Shown here: in pieces, positions 1-6,606 of the stretch
Position numbering within the stretch: position 1 is the first letter of the stretch
Layout of the letters: every line of letters begins with the position of its first letter
From: Spirochaetaceae bacterium
GTDB taxonomy: Bacteria; Spirochaetota; Spirochaetia; Treponematales; Treponemataceae
DNA: 8,786 nucleotides
Assembly (NCBI GenBank): GCA_031271875.1
Contig: JAISVD010000136.1
Location: 1 to 8,786 of the forward strand
Reading direction: 5' to 3'
Notes under the pieces: generated by a model
The model's database searches: none
What the model was told of the DNA's origin: nothing
The model's input: the letters and a program-made list of their open reading frames with translations, nothing else
Made by a program: the position numbers and the translations under genes

Positions 1-49
1 TTTCTTCCTGAGCGGAAAAATTGACTTTGGGATCTACTGACTTGTACAC
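1..49 (-). CDS. ileS: Isoleucyl-tRNA synthetase, N-terminal fragment (runs off the left edge)
   Basis: Sixteen codons are visible, starting with GTG at 49-47 and reading MYKSVDPKVNFSAQEE before the window ends. The pattern MYKxVDPKVxFxxxEE is what I recognise as the start of the isoleucyl-tRNA synthetases found in spirochaetes and in the archaeal/eukaryote-like IleRS branch, where it precedes a long class I catalytic domain that charges tRNA-Ile with isoleucine in the cytoplasm. The start is well supported: a perfect AGGAGG lies at 62-57, seven bases before the GTG. The other GTG and TTG just upstream are in a frame that closes after a few codons. A possible promoter lies at 135-162, which would give a leader of roughly 80 bases. 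The call rests on 16 residues only; the catalytic HIGH and KMSKS motifs lie outside the window. Confidence 0.68.
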   Translation of the reverse strand, partial: MYKSVDPKVNFSAQEE

Positions 50-399
50 AACACTTCCTCCTGAATAATTCAAGGCCGCCGCACTAAGGGCCCGTATACG
101 CTAAGGTTTCCTGAAAACAGGTGCAGACAATTTTATTCTATATATTATTTCATAAACAACAAAAAAATACTACCGGTTACGGTTCAACCCTTGAGGGTTT
201 CTGTATTGAAGAGCCGAACGGGGACAGAGCTTGAACAACAGGATAGGGAAACGTGCTTTTTCATGGAATGGACCGGATCAGCTGCCGGGAAGGAATGAAG
301 AAAACAAAAAGCTGTTACAGGAGATGTATCACATCCGGACCAGTTCGTGGAAGGTATCAGTTAGAGAAAAAGCAGTCACGGGGCAGGGATATCACGCTT
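50..399. other. Gene-poor stretch between the small unknown gene and ileS
   Basis: About 350 bases without a credible gene. The left part holds the ileS Shine-Dalgarno sequence (57-62), its leader and a possible promoter (135-162). At 186-199 a short perfect hairpin (AACCC, loop TTGA, GGGTT) is followed, for minus-strand transcripts, by a weak 4-base stem (ACCG/CGGT, 183-172) and a run of seven T at 167-161. This could be a poor intrinsic terminator for the upstream unit, but the stronger stem is 18 bases from the T run. Between about 200 and 399 I see no structured RNA, repeat or motif. Two plus-strand open frames cross the region (from 231 and 253); neither has a proper ribosome binding site or recognisable protein character. 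Confidence 0.6.
135..162 (-). promoter_or_regulatory. Possible promoter for ileS
   Basis: On the minus strand TTGTTG (162-157) and TAGAAT (140-135) are 16 bases apart in a very AT-rich stretch. The -10 matches the consensus at 5 of 6 positions, the -35 at only 3 of 6. Transcription would start near position 128, about 80 bases before the ileS GTG. The stretch is so AT-rich that other -10 choices (for example TATATA at 144-139) are possible. Confidence 0.33.
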
Positions 400-612
400 T
401 CAGAAAACATCTTTCAAATCCTGCGTGAAATTCGTTTCTTCCGGGGGAAAATTCTCGTTGAGGAATTCAAAACATTCCAAAGCCGCGCTTTGAATATGTT
501 CATACCAGATATAATACAATTCACTGTTTACTGTATTTGGATAAGGTGCTCCCTGTACATCGGAAACGAGTTTCCGGAGCATTGCGGCACACTTTTTAAG
601 CTGACTATTCAT
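400..612 (-). CDS. Small hypothetical protein (70 aa)
   Basis: I do not recognise this protein. It reads as a small, acidic, mostly helical cytoplasmic protein with no signal peptide or membrane segment; aromatic residues cluster in the middle (ELYYIWYEH, about residues 31-39) and the tail is acidic. It begins 35 bases after the M16C peptidase stop, so it is probably the last gene of that unit. An AAAGGAG sequence (632-626) precedes the ATG, though its 13-base spacing is long. A perfect TATAAT (652-647) overlaps the peptidase stop region and could be an internal -10 element, but no convincing -35 sits 17 bases further up. The amino-acid composition looks like a real protein and is far more natural than the overlapping plus-strand frames. 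Its function cannot be inferred. Confidence 0.55.
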   Translation of the reverse strand: MNSQLKKCAAMLRKLVSDVQGAPYPNTVNSELYYIWYEHIQSAALECFEFLNENFPPEETNFTQDLKDVF

Positions 613-647
613 GATAAAGCGGTTTCTCCTTTTTATAACCCTTATTA

Positions 648-3600
648 TTATACGGGTAAATGATAAATTTTACCAGAGGAAAATCGATTTTTTACCGATT
701 CAGCCTGCTTTTCACCGGCGACAGCGGCGGTTTCCGCTGTTTCATATGCCCCTGCGACGCGCTCCGCAGCCGCCCTGAGCTGTTCCGCTGTCGTACCCAA
801 CAGGGCTGCAATTTTTTTCTCCCGGAGTTCATCGGTGATGCCATAAAGAGCGCGGACAAAACCGGTAAACCCTTTTGCCATGGGGGAACGGGGCTGTATC
901 TCCCTGCTGTAGCACCCGGTTATGGCGCGCTCGAGGGATTCCCGGTCAAGGGTCATCCCCGCCGACTCATCAAGGCACTCCCGGAAGGAACGCAGGGACA
1001 GAGCTGGGTTCGGATCCCGGTAGGTTGACATGATAAAAACCTTTTCAATGGCGTCTGTCCCCGATGAAGCGCCGTAGGCCCCTCCCATGGTCCTGATCCG
1101 CTCCCAGAGAAGGGTGTTGTCCAGCCAGTGGGCAAATACCGTTTCATGCGCCGCTTCGTCGGTACCATACGGCGAAGACGGGAGGGCGGCGGCGGCAAAG
1201 CCGACCTGCATGGGGGCGGTAAAGACCGATGCGCCCTCCATATCGGTAAGACGGAAAAACGCCTCGGAGGAGTGTTCGGAAAGGGGAACAGGGGCCTGAA
1301 CTCCTGAGAAAGAACCGTTACCGTCCAGAGCCGCACCAAGGGCACCCCGGAGGGAACCGATAACCGGCGCAGTTCCGGTGATATTGCAGACTATCCCCCC
1401 TGAAATAAGCCGCTCCCGTATCTCCGTCATCTTCGAGGAAACGGCGGAGATATCCATTTCGGAGAGCTTTCGGGAGAACGCAAGCTGGGAGAGGCCGTTC
1501 CAGAGCTCGTCCGCCGCTTTGGAGCGGGAGAAGAGCCTTGAGGCGCGGGAGGCGGCGTAGTGGTTCCCCGAAGGAACCAGGGAGGCGGCGAAATCGTTGC
1601 GGAATTCCAGGATAAGGTCGGAGAGCCGCCGGGTATCGGAAAAATCCGCCGAGGCGAGACAGCTGAATATCACGGGAACGGCGGCGCTGATCTTCTCCTC
1701 CAGCATTTTGGAGCGGAGAAAGAGCCAGTCACGGCCGATGAGGGCCCCTTCGGGGCGGCCCGAAGCGCCGGGGACGTTGTCCTTTTCAGGGACAGAGGAG
1801 CTTGTAAAGAGGGAGGAGAAGAAACCGCCGGTTACCCTGGCGATCCTCCCGGAGGCTTCGGCCCAGTTCAGCCCGTCAAACCCTACGCTGGTAAGAATAA
1901 ACGAGAAAAACGGAAGATAAAGATAGTCCTCAGGAGGAAGTATGTCCACGGGGAGGCCGATATCGAGGTAGCCGATACCGTTGGTCTCCTGTTCGTGAAG
2001 GAACAGGGGAACGCCCCGCTCCTTAGTCTGTTCGCCGATTATCCTGTCTGGCCGGAGTGAAAGGTCAGAAGGTTTGAGATGGGGGATACGTGCCTGAAGT
2101 TCCGCGGAATCAGGGATCTGCTGGATACGCTGAAGTTCCCGCTGTTCCTCAATAAGCTTTTCCCGCCCCTTTTCATCAAGCGCCGCTTTGATGCCCGCGA
2201 GTCTCTCATTCAGCCGCTCCTCCACGCCGGCCTCATAACCGGGGTCAGGATATACGGTCAGGAGCAGCTGATGGTTATTCGCGAGGAAAAAACGGCTTAT
2301 CAGGCCAGAAAGGTATCCGGGTTGTTCCGCGAGCCGTTTTTTTACCTCCCCAAAAGCTTCATCGTTGAGCAGGGTTGTGCGGGGATGATGACCATGGAGC
2401 CATCCCTTGAGGGAGCGCCGCATCAGCGTCAACGAGAAGGGCCCGGAAGAGCGGCGGACCTCCCGGTTGGAGAATTCAATCGACATCACCGCGGCTTCAA
2501 TCTCATCTTCTGGTACGCCCTTCATCTGAATATCTTCAAGGACGCTGAATATGAGTTCCCGCAGTTTCCCCGAATCGTTTTTTTCCATTCCCCTCAACCC
2601 CACAGAGAAGACCATCTGCCGTATCTCGGTTTCAAGTCCCGTAGAGGGAGCTAGATCCTCTCCGAGACCGGACTCAACCAGCGCCCGGCTGAGGGGGGAG
2701 CCATCGTGACCCAGAAGTATTTCCGATATAAAGGACGCCTCCATGGCCGTCACCATATCGGCGGACTCTCCCAGAAGCCAGCTCAGTATCACGGTGGAAC
2801 CGGAACCGCCTGAGGGGGCGGGTATCTCCATAACCTGAGGAGCATCGAAGGGTTCCGCCAGGGGAATACGGGGAGGTTTCTTTTCGCCCGGAGCAACGCG
2901 GAATTCCGATTCGGGAAAGGGAAAAGAGAGGAACCGCTCTTCGAGAAAGGCGAACTGTTTTTCCGTGGGGATATTGCCGCAGAGGAACAACCGGCAATTC
3001 GCCGGATGATACCATTTAGCGTGGAATTGACGGAATTCCTCCAGGGTCAGATCCGGGATCGCTTCGGGGTCTCCGCCGGAGTCAAAGGCGTAAGGGGTGC
3101 CGGGAAGTATGGTACGCATAGCTCTGTCCCCGGCGATATTTTCAAGGGTCGAGTAATTGCCCTTCATCTCGTTATAGACAACTCCCTGAATGGAAAGATT
3201 TCCCTTATCGTCCAGTTCCAGCCGGTGGGCCTCCTGCTCGAATGTCCATTTACGCAGGAGCGGGAAAAACACCGCGTCCCCGTATACTGCCATGAGGTTG
3301 AAATAGTCCGCCTCCACCATGGAGCTCGCAGGGTATACGGTCTTGTCGGGAAAGGTGAAGGCGTTGAGAAAGGTCTTTATGCTCTGCCGGGAAAGCTGTA
3401 AGAAGGGATCTTTGGAGGGGAAATTCTGAGACCCGCAGAGTACCGAGTGTTCGATTATATGGGCCGCTCCGGTTGAGTCCGACGGCGGGGTAAGGAACCC
3501 GAAGGCGAACAGGTTTTCCTCATCATCGTTGAGGATATGGTATACCTCAAGTCCGGTTTTTTCATGCCGGGCCCAGATACCAACGGCCCCGACAGAATCG

Positions 3601-3677
3601 GCCTTTCCCGCTCCAAGCTGAGGTATCTCAGCGGCATCGATTATCCTGAATCCCTGTACTATATCGCCTGTTTTCAT
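648..3677 (-). CDS. M16C zinc metallopeptidase, PreP/falcilysin type
   Basis: A peptidase of about 1009 residues, the usual length for family M16C, in which two M16 halves form a closed chamber that degrades unfolded peptides. The inverted zinc motif HxxEH is intact (H73, E76, H77, within HIIEHSVLCGS), and the distal zinc ligand is the glutamate in VVYNEMKG (E170). The N-terminus MKTGDIVQGF, the NDDEEN and TPPSDSTGAAH segments, and FLNAFTFPDKTVYPASS are all PreP-like. Near the C-terminus, GGAYG (865-869) with nearby arginines matches the Arg/Tyr region that contacts substrate in PreP. No signal peptide is present, so it is probably cytoplasmic. The frame could start at a GTG (3713) overlapping the fliG-like stop; I prefer the ATG at 3677 because GGGAG sits five bases upstream and the family's N-terminal pattern begins there. 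It lies 32 bases after the fliG-like gene and is probably co-transcribed with it. Confidence 0.95.
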   Translation of the reverse strand: MKTGDIVQGFRIIDAAEIPQLGAGKADSVGAVGIWARHEKTGLEVYHILNDDEENLFAFGFLTPPSDSTGAAHIIEHSVLCGSQNFPSKDPFLQLSRQSIKTFLNAFTFPDKTVYPASSMVEADYFNLMAVYGDAVFFPLLRKWTFEQEAHRLELDDKGNLSIQGVVYNEMKGNYSTLENIAGDRAMRTILPGTPYAFDSGGDPEAIPDLTLEEFRQFHAKWYHPANCRLFLCGNIPTEKQFAFLEERFLSFPFPESEFRVAPGEKKPPRIPLAEPFDAPQVMEIPAPSGGSGSTVILSWLLGESADMVTAMEASFISEILLGHDGSPLSRALVESGLGEDLAPSTGLETEIRQMVFSVGLRGMEKNDSGKLRELIFSVLEDIQMKGVPEDEIEAAVMSIEFSNREVRRSSGPFSLTLMRRSLKGWLHGHHPRTTLLNDEAFGEVKKRLAEQPGYLSGLISRFFLANNHQLLLTVYPDPGYEAGVEERLNERLAGIKAALDEKGREKLIEEQRELQRIQQIPDSAELQARIPHLKPSDLSLRPDRIIGEQTKERGVPLFLHEQETNGIGYLDIGLPVDILPPEDYLYLPFFSFILTSVGFDGLNWAEASGRIARVTGGFFSSLFTSSSVPEKDNVPGASGRPEGALIGRDWLFLRSKMLEEKISAAVPVIFSCLASADFSDTRRLSDLILEFRNDFAASLVPSGNHYAASRASRLFSRSKAADELWNGLSQLAFSRKLSEMDISAVSSKMTEIRERLISGGIVCNITGTAPVIGSLRGALGAALDGNGSFSGVQAPVPLSEHSSEAFFRLTDMEGASVFTAPMQVGFAAAALPSSPYGTDEAAHETVFAHWLDNTLLWERIRTMGGAYGASSGTDAIEKVFIMSTYRDPNPALSLRSFRECLDESAGMTLDRESLERAITGCYSREIQPRSPMAKGFTGFVRALYGITDELREKKIAALLGTTAEQLRAAAERVAGAYETAETAAVAGEKQAESVKNRFSSGKIYHLPV

Positions 3678-3709
3678 TTTTTCTCCCATACTTTTTTCCG
3701 TTAATCTGA

Positions 3710-4948
3710 TCACAGATACGTCTCTTCATCCCGGCCCGCGATAAACAGGTCTCCCTGCTCCCACGCGCGGCGCAAGGAGGAGAGGAAGTTGTTTGTCGCC
3801 TGGTCGGAATCCCTTCGAGAGATAGGCTTTCTGAGGCTCTCCTCCTCAAGCACCATGGCCCCCCGGGTTTTTGAGATATTTGAAAGTATCTTCTTCCTGA
3901 ATTCCTCACTCTTACCGGCAATGAGTATGGCGATATCACCCTCATTCATCTCCCGCAGCTTGTTCTGAAGGTATTTGTCGTCAGCGCCGGTCACATCCTC
4001 GATGGTAAAGAGACGGTGCCGGATATCCTGTCCCAGTTCCGGGTCGGCATCGGAGAGGGTTTCGAGGATGGAACTTTCGCTGCGGAAATCCATGCGCCGC
4101 AGTATCTCCGCCAGGGCGCCCCGTCCATCGATAGACTCGGAGGAAGCGGTACTGATGTTTTTCACCTTCTCCCGCATGGATTCGTCTATGCGCCGGATCA
4201 CATCCGGGCTGATCGGTTCCATTTTCGCGAGCCGCATGATGACCTCGTTTTTTTCATTCAGGGGCATCAGTTTTATGACCGCTGCGGCGGAGGCTGGTTT
4301 TATCCGGGAGAGAACCACCGCGCGGATCGCAGCGGATTCCCCCTTGAGGAGCTGGAGCAGCCGGTCTCCGTCCATCTCCGCGAGATAATCAAAGGGTTTG
4401 CCCTCTGCAAAGGGGACGGCCTTTCTGAGCATCCGCTCCGCCTGCTCCTCCCCAAAGGCTTTTTCCAGTATGGTGCGGGCGGTATCGACCCCGCCGGACT
4501 CCCGGGCCCGGAGGAGGAGGTTTTCAAATTCCGCGAGGATCACCGCAGCCTCGTCCCGGTCAATGCTGCGGATGGAAGCGATCTCGGGGACTATCTTTTC
4601 GGTCTGTTCCGGGGTGAGATGGGCGATAACCTTGGCGGCCTCTTCAGTCCCGATAAGAAGCAGGAATTTCGCGACCCGGCGATAGACGGTTTCCTTTCCG
4701 CCTGTTTTAAGCAGTCCATCGTCATCCCCGGAATCAGGAACTGACAGATTCACGGAAGGAGTCCTGTCCATTTTTTGGGGGACAGAGCTTTCGGCACCGG
4801 TACTCTGACCGGACGGAGACTGGTCAAACCGTGTAAATTCAAAGGGACGGACTGTTCCGGCGGAAGCGGGGGCTTCCTTTTTTTCCCCCCCAGACTCTCC
4901 CGGTGCAGCCTTTCTATAAGCATCAAGGCGTTTATCATTCTGCTTCAT
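3710..4948 (-). CDS. fliG: FliG-type flagellar motor switch protein, divergent spirochaetal paralogue (FliG1-like)
   Basis: FliG forms part of the flagellar C-ring, anchoring it to the MS ring (FliF) and engaging the stator. All FliG domains are recognisable in this 412-residue protein: FliG_N about 86-180 (RVAKFLLLIGTEEAAKVI), FliG_M about 182-262, FliG_C about 272-412. The C-terminus (LRRAWEQGDLFIAGRDEETYL) closely parallels that of enterobacterial FliG. The torque-helix Asp pair (D323, D324) and a following LRE are kept. The conserved EHPQT motif of the middle domain is lost (GESAAIR at 203-209) and the MFxF hinge motif is weakened to LFTI (313-316). An extension of about 85 residues rich in Pro, Ser, Glu and Gly precedes FliG_N. 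These changes suggest the accessory FliG of spirochaetes rather than the main switch protein. I chose the ATG at 4948; a TTG six codons upstream lies inside the promoter. There is no Shine-Dalgarno sequence. Confidence 0.9.
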   Translation of the reverse strand: MKQNDKRLDAYRKAAPGESGGEKKEAPASAGTVRPFEFTRFDQSPSGQSTGAESSVPQKMDRTPSVNLSVPDSGDDDGLLKTGGKETVYRRVAKFLLLIGTEEAAKVIAHLTPEQTEKIVPEIASIRSIDRDEAAVILAEFENLLLRARESGGVDTARTILEKAFGEEQAERMLRKAVPFAEGKPFDYLAEMDGDRLLQLLKGESAAIRAVVLSRIKPASAAAVIKLMPLNEKNEVIMRLAKMEPISPDVIRRIDESMREKVKNISTASSESIDGRGALAEILRRMDFRSESSILETLSDADPELGQDIRHRLFTIEDVTGADDKYLQNKLREMNEGDIAILIAGKSEEFRKKILSNISKTRGAMVLEEESLRKPISRRDSDQATNNFLSSLRRAWEQGDLFIAGRDEETYL

Positions 4949-4956
4949 TATTATAT

Positions 4957-4985
4957 ATGATAGCAATGGATACTGCCGAGGTCAA
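4957..4985 (-). promoter_or_regulatory. Strong sigma-70-type promoter of the fliG-like gene, predicted to give a leaderless mRNA
   Basis: The minus strand reads TTGACC (4985-4980), a 17-base spacer, then TATCAT (4962-4957). Each hexamer matches the consensus at 5 of 6 positions. TG one base before the -10 (4965-4964) makes it an extended -10. Only 8 bases separate the -10 from the ATG at 4948, so transcription should begin at or within a base or two of the start codon. A perfect TATAAT also occurs at 4955-4950 but has no -35 and would start transcription inside the gene. Confidence 0.7.
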
Positions 4986-5068
4986 TGAGGCAATAGGGGG
5001 AATATCCAAATAGCAAACGTATCGCAATACTATTTCATATACATCTTAAGGAATCAACAACCTCGGCA
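4974..5068. repeat. 9-base inverted repeat linking the dtd 3' end and the fliG promoter
   Basis: TGCCGAGGT at 4974-4982 and its exact reverse complement ACCTCGGCA at 5060-5068 are separated by 77 bases. The first arm covers part of the -35 element and spacer of the fliG-like promoter; the second covers the last codons of dtd. The arms could pair in a read-through transcript or bind one protein at two sites. A smaller interrupted hairpin lies between them (AAATA/TATTT at 5008-5012 and 5031-5035, with inner GTAT/ATAC at 5019-5022 and 5027-5030). Confidence 0.5.
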
Positions 5069-5503
5069 CGAATCAAGTATTATGGTAACCGGCCCGTCAT
5101 TCACAGAGGAGACCTTCATCTCCGCGCCGAACACGCCGCACTCCACAGGCATATCCCGTTCCCGGAACAGATCGATACATTTCTCATACAGCAGCCGCGC
5201 CTGCTCCCCCTTTGCAGCCCCCGAATAATCGGGCCGTCGTCCCTTGCGGGCATCCGCGAGGAGGGTAAACTGCGATACCAGAAGGATTCCGCCCCGTACC
5301 TCCCGCACATCCCGGTTCATCCTGCCGGTTTCATCGGAAAATATACGCAGTTCGGCGACCTTTCCGCACATCCACCGGCAGTCCGCCTCGGTATCGTCCG
5401 AGGCGACACCGAGATAGACCAGAAGCCCCTGCTTCACGGACCCGGTAACAGCGCCGTCAACAGTAACCGCAGCGTCATATACCCGCTGGACAACGGCCCT
5501 CAC
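5054..5503 (-). CDS. dtd: D-aminoacyl-tRNA deacylase
   Basis: Dtd hydrolyses D-amino acids, and glycine mischarged on tRNA-Ala, from tRNA in the cytoplasm, a chirality proofreading step. The 149-residue length is typical. Both signature motifs are present: SQFTL (77-81) with the active-site threonine T80, and the cis Gly-Pro motif in NDGPVT (G137, P138), the enantioselective filter. The opening MRAVVQRV and the ADARKGRRPDYSGAA segment are also family-typical. The start is GTG (5503-5501), supported by GGGAG six to seven bases upstream and by a GTGA overlap with the stop of the preceding frame, which implies translational coupling. It is the last gene of the upstream group; the next gene has its own promoter. 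The ending CRGC has two cysteines but nothing suggests a special role for them. Confidence 0.97.
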   Translation of the reverse strand: MRAVVQRVYDAAVTVDGAVTGSVKQGLLVYLGVASDDTEADCRWMCGKVAELRIFSDETGRMNRDVREVRGGILLVSQFTLLADARKGRRPDYSGAAKGEQARLLYEKCIDLFRERDMPVECGVFGAEMKVSSVNDGPVTIILDSCRGC

Positions 5504-5907
5504 CGTCCGCTCCCGGGCTGGACAGGCTGATGCACCGACCGTCCTTTCAGCAGCAGCTTTCCATCCTGCAAGGCTATCTGCCCGAGTATCCGCAGGGGTT
5601 TTTGCGGATCCAGGGAGACAGCCGTATCCAGCCGCATAGGTATTATACCGTCAATTTTCGCGAGATTATCAGAAGCGATGAGAAATTCGCCGCCTGTGGA
5701 GGAGGGTGTTTCCACCACATTTGTCACCCTCCCCGCCCAGATGACCCAGCAGTCCAGATACAGATAGGGATCCTCCGCAACCTGGGTGTATGAGTAATTA
5801 TCCTTTATCGTGGTAAAATCGGGATCTTCCATATATTCTACCAGCAGACGGGCTTTCTGCCGTATGGCGGTGGAAGCGTTCGAGTTAAGGAGCCGGTTTC
5901 TCTCCAC
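5500..5907 (-). CDS. OB-fold-like protein; probably the C-terminal part of the preceding TPR protein
   Basis: The open frame continues the reading frame of the TPR gene at 5938-6600 directly after its TAG. From that stop it reads FQRYRDNASR and then a GTG (5907), the first possible start. No Shine-Dalgarno sequence precedes this GTG, unlike dtd and the gene at 7788. The N-terminal 45 residues of the frame are helical and polar. From about residue 48 (YLYLDCWVIWAGRVTNVV) to about 125 the protein alternates short beta strands and turns in a pattern like an OB fold, which binds nucleic acid, peptide or protein depending on the family. If the TAG were a tyrosine codon, the two parts would join as AKSYFQRYRDNA, a natural helix. 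In the joined protein this domain would lie beyond the membrane segment, on the periplasmic side. An independent small protein is possible but less likely. The stop overlaps the dtd start. Confidence 0.6.
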   Translation of the reverse strand: MERNRLLNSNASTAIRQKARLLVEYMEDPDFTTIKDNYSYTQVAEDPYLYLDCWVIWAGRVTNVVETPSSTGGEFLIASDNLAKIDGIIPMRLDTAVSLDPQKPLRILGQIALQDGKLLLKGRSVHQPVQPGSGR

Positions 5908-5937
5908 CCGGGACGCATTGTCCCTGTACCGCTGGAA

Positions 5938-6600
5938 CTAGGATTTCGCCCCCTTATAGGCGCTCAAGACCTGAGCCTCGGAAAGGATATACCGGTATGT
6001 ACCGCCCAGTTCAACAGCGGTACTCCGTTCAGTACTGCTCAGCTCAAAATCGGAAAGGTTTGCCCGCCGCTGCTCCGGAAAAGGCATGATTTTCCCGGCG
6101 AATATGAAGATAATGATCCCGGCGGCGGCAATCCCCGCAGCGGCGGATAAACCGAAAAGCAGCGCCCGCCCGGGCCCCCCGCCGGTTTTCGGATAAAAAC
6201 GGGTTATCTTTCCGGAATCCATCCACTCCAGGATGGTATCGGGATCGCCTTTTTTCCGGATGAATTCGAGGGCCCTCTTCGCGAGCTTGTTCCCCGGTTC
6301 ATAGTCCAGAACCTCAAGATAATACTCCACCGCCTGGTTCACATCCCCCCGGCGGAGGAAAAGCGCGGCCTGCGCCGCAAGGAGCCGGGTATCCCGCATC
6401 TTCAACTGCCGGGCCCGCTGGAGGTAGGAATTCGCGCCGCCGATATCACCCATGTACATACAGGAAACACCAAGCATGTAGAAAAACTCAAAGGAATTCC
6501 GGTAGTTGATCACATTCGGTTCCAGAAGGGGGATCACTTTTGCATACTGTTTTTTCCTGAAAAGACGCTGAGCTTCTTTCAGAACTCCCTGGACAGCCAT
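5938..6600 (-). CDS. Membrane-anchored TPR protein, ending at an in-frame TAG
   Basis: The protein of 220 residues has three parts. Residues 1-120 are helix-turn-helix repeats of the tetratricopeptide type (for example GVSCMYMGDIGGANSYLQRA at 44-63 and RRGDVNQAVEYYLEVLDYEPGN around 83-104), which usually bind protein partners. Residues 146-169 (RALLFGLSAAAGIAAAGIIIFIFA) form one clear membrane helix. Residues 170-220 follow on the other side. With no signal peptide, the TPR part is expected in the cytoplasm and the tail in the periplasm. The ATG lies six bases after the TAG of the preceding gene. The nearest GGAG is about 15 bases away, so translation probably depends on coupling. It ends AYKGAKS-TAG, after which the same frame stays open and protein-like to 5500; I suspect this is only the N-terminal part of a longer protein. 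No specific function can be named. Confidence 0.85.
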   Translation of the reverse strand: MAVQGVLKEAQRLFRKKQYAKVIPLLEPNVINYRNSFEFFYMLGVSCMYMGDIGGANSYLQRARQLKMRDTRLLAAQAALFLRRGDVNQAVEYYLEVLDYEPGNKLAKRALEFIRKKGDPDTILEWMDSGKITRFYPKTGGGPGRALLFGLSAAAGIAAAGIIIFIFAGKIMPFPEQRRANLSDFELSSTERSTAVELGGTYRYILSEAQVLSAYKGAKS

Positions 6601-6606
6601 AATTGT

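Larger units (their letters stand above)
5500..6600 (-). pseudogene. TPR / membrane helix / OB-like gene interrupted by one in-frame amber codon
   Basis: This entry records the joined reading of the two frames described separately. Frame 6600 to 5500 is open through about 366 codons except for TAG at 5940-5938. No frameshift is needed. The residues on both sides form a continuous polar helix, and a single base change at 5938 would restore a tyrosine codon. The second part lacks a ribosome binding site. The choices are a recent nonsense mutation, a base-call error, tolerated or programmed readthrough, or a true split into two genes started by coupling. From the sequence alone I cannot separate the first three; I rank the split lowest. 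Confidence 0.5.

Noticed and set aside
180..200. GGTTCAACCC as a tRNA T-loop
   Set aside because: The flanking bases do not form the five-pair T stem, and no acceptor or anticodon arm is found nearby.
231..663. Plus-strand frames starting at 231 (TTG) and 253, the only ones extending into the non-coding left region
   Set aside because: Neither start has a Shine-Dalgarno sequence, the two overlap each other and the better minus-strand frame at 400-612, and the translations show no recognisable features.
1560..2654. Plus-strand frames of 166 and 191 codons opposite the M16C peptidase
   Set aside because: They mirror the reading of the peptidase, which carries intact family motifs throughout; their translations show no family motif that I recognise.
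4016..4744. Long plus-strand open frame (242 codons) opposite the fliG-like gene
   Set aside because: It lies wholly antisense to a clearly homologous FliG gene, has no ribosome binding site and shows no domain pattern. Long antisense frames are expected in GC-rich coding sequence.
221..4792. Recurrent GGGACAGAG at about 221, 995, 1789 and 4781
   Set aside because: Three of the four copies lie in genes and come from common codons for Ser-Val-Pro or Leu-Ser-Leu; the flanks do not match and the spacing is irregular.
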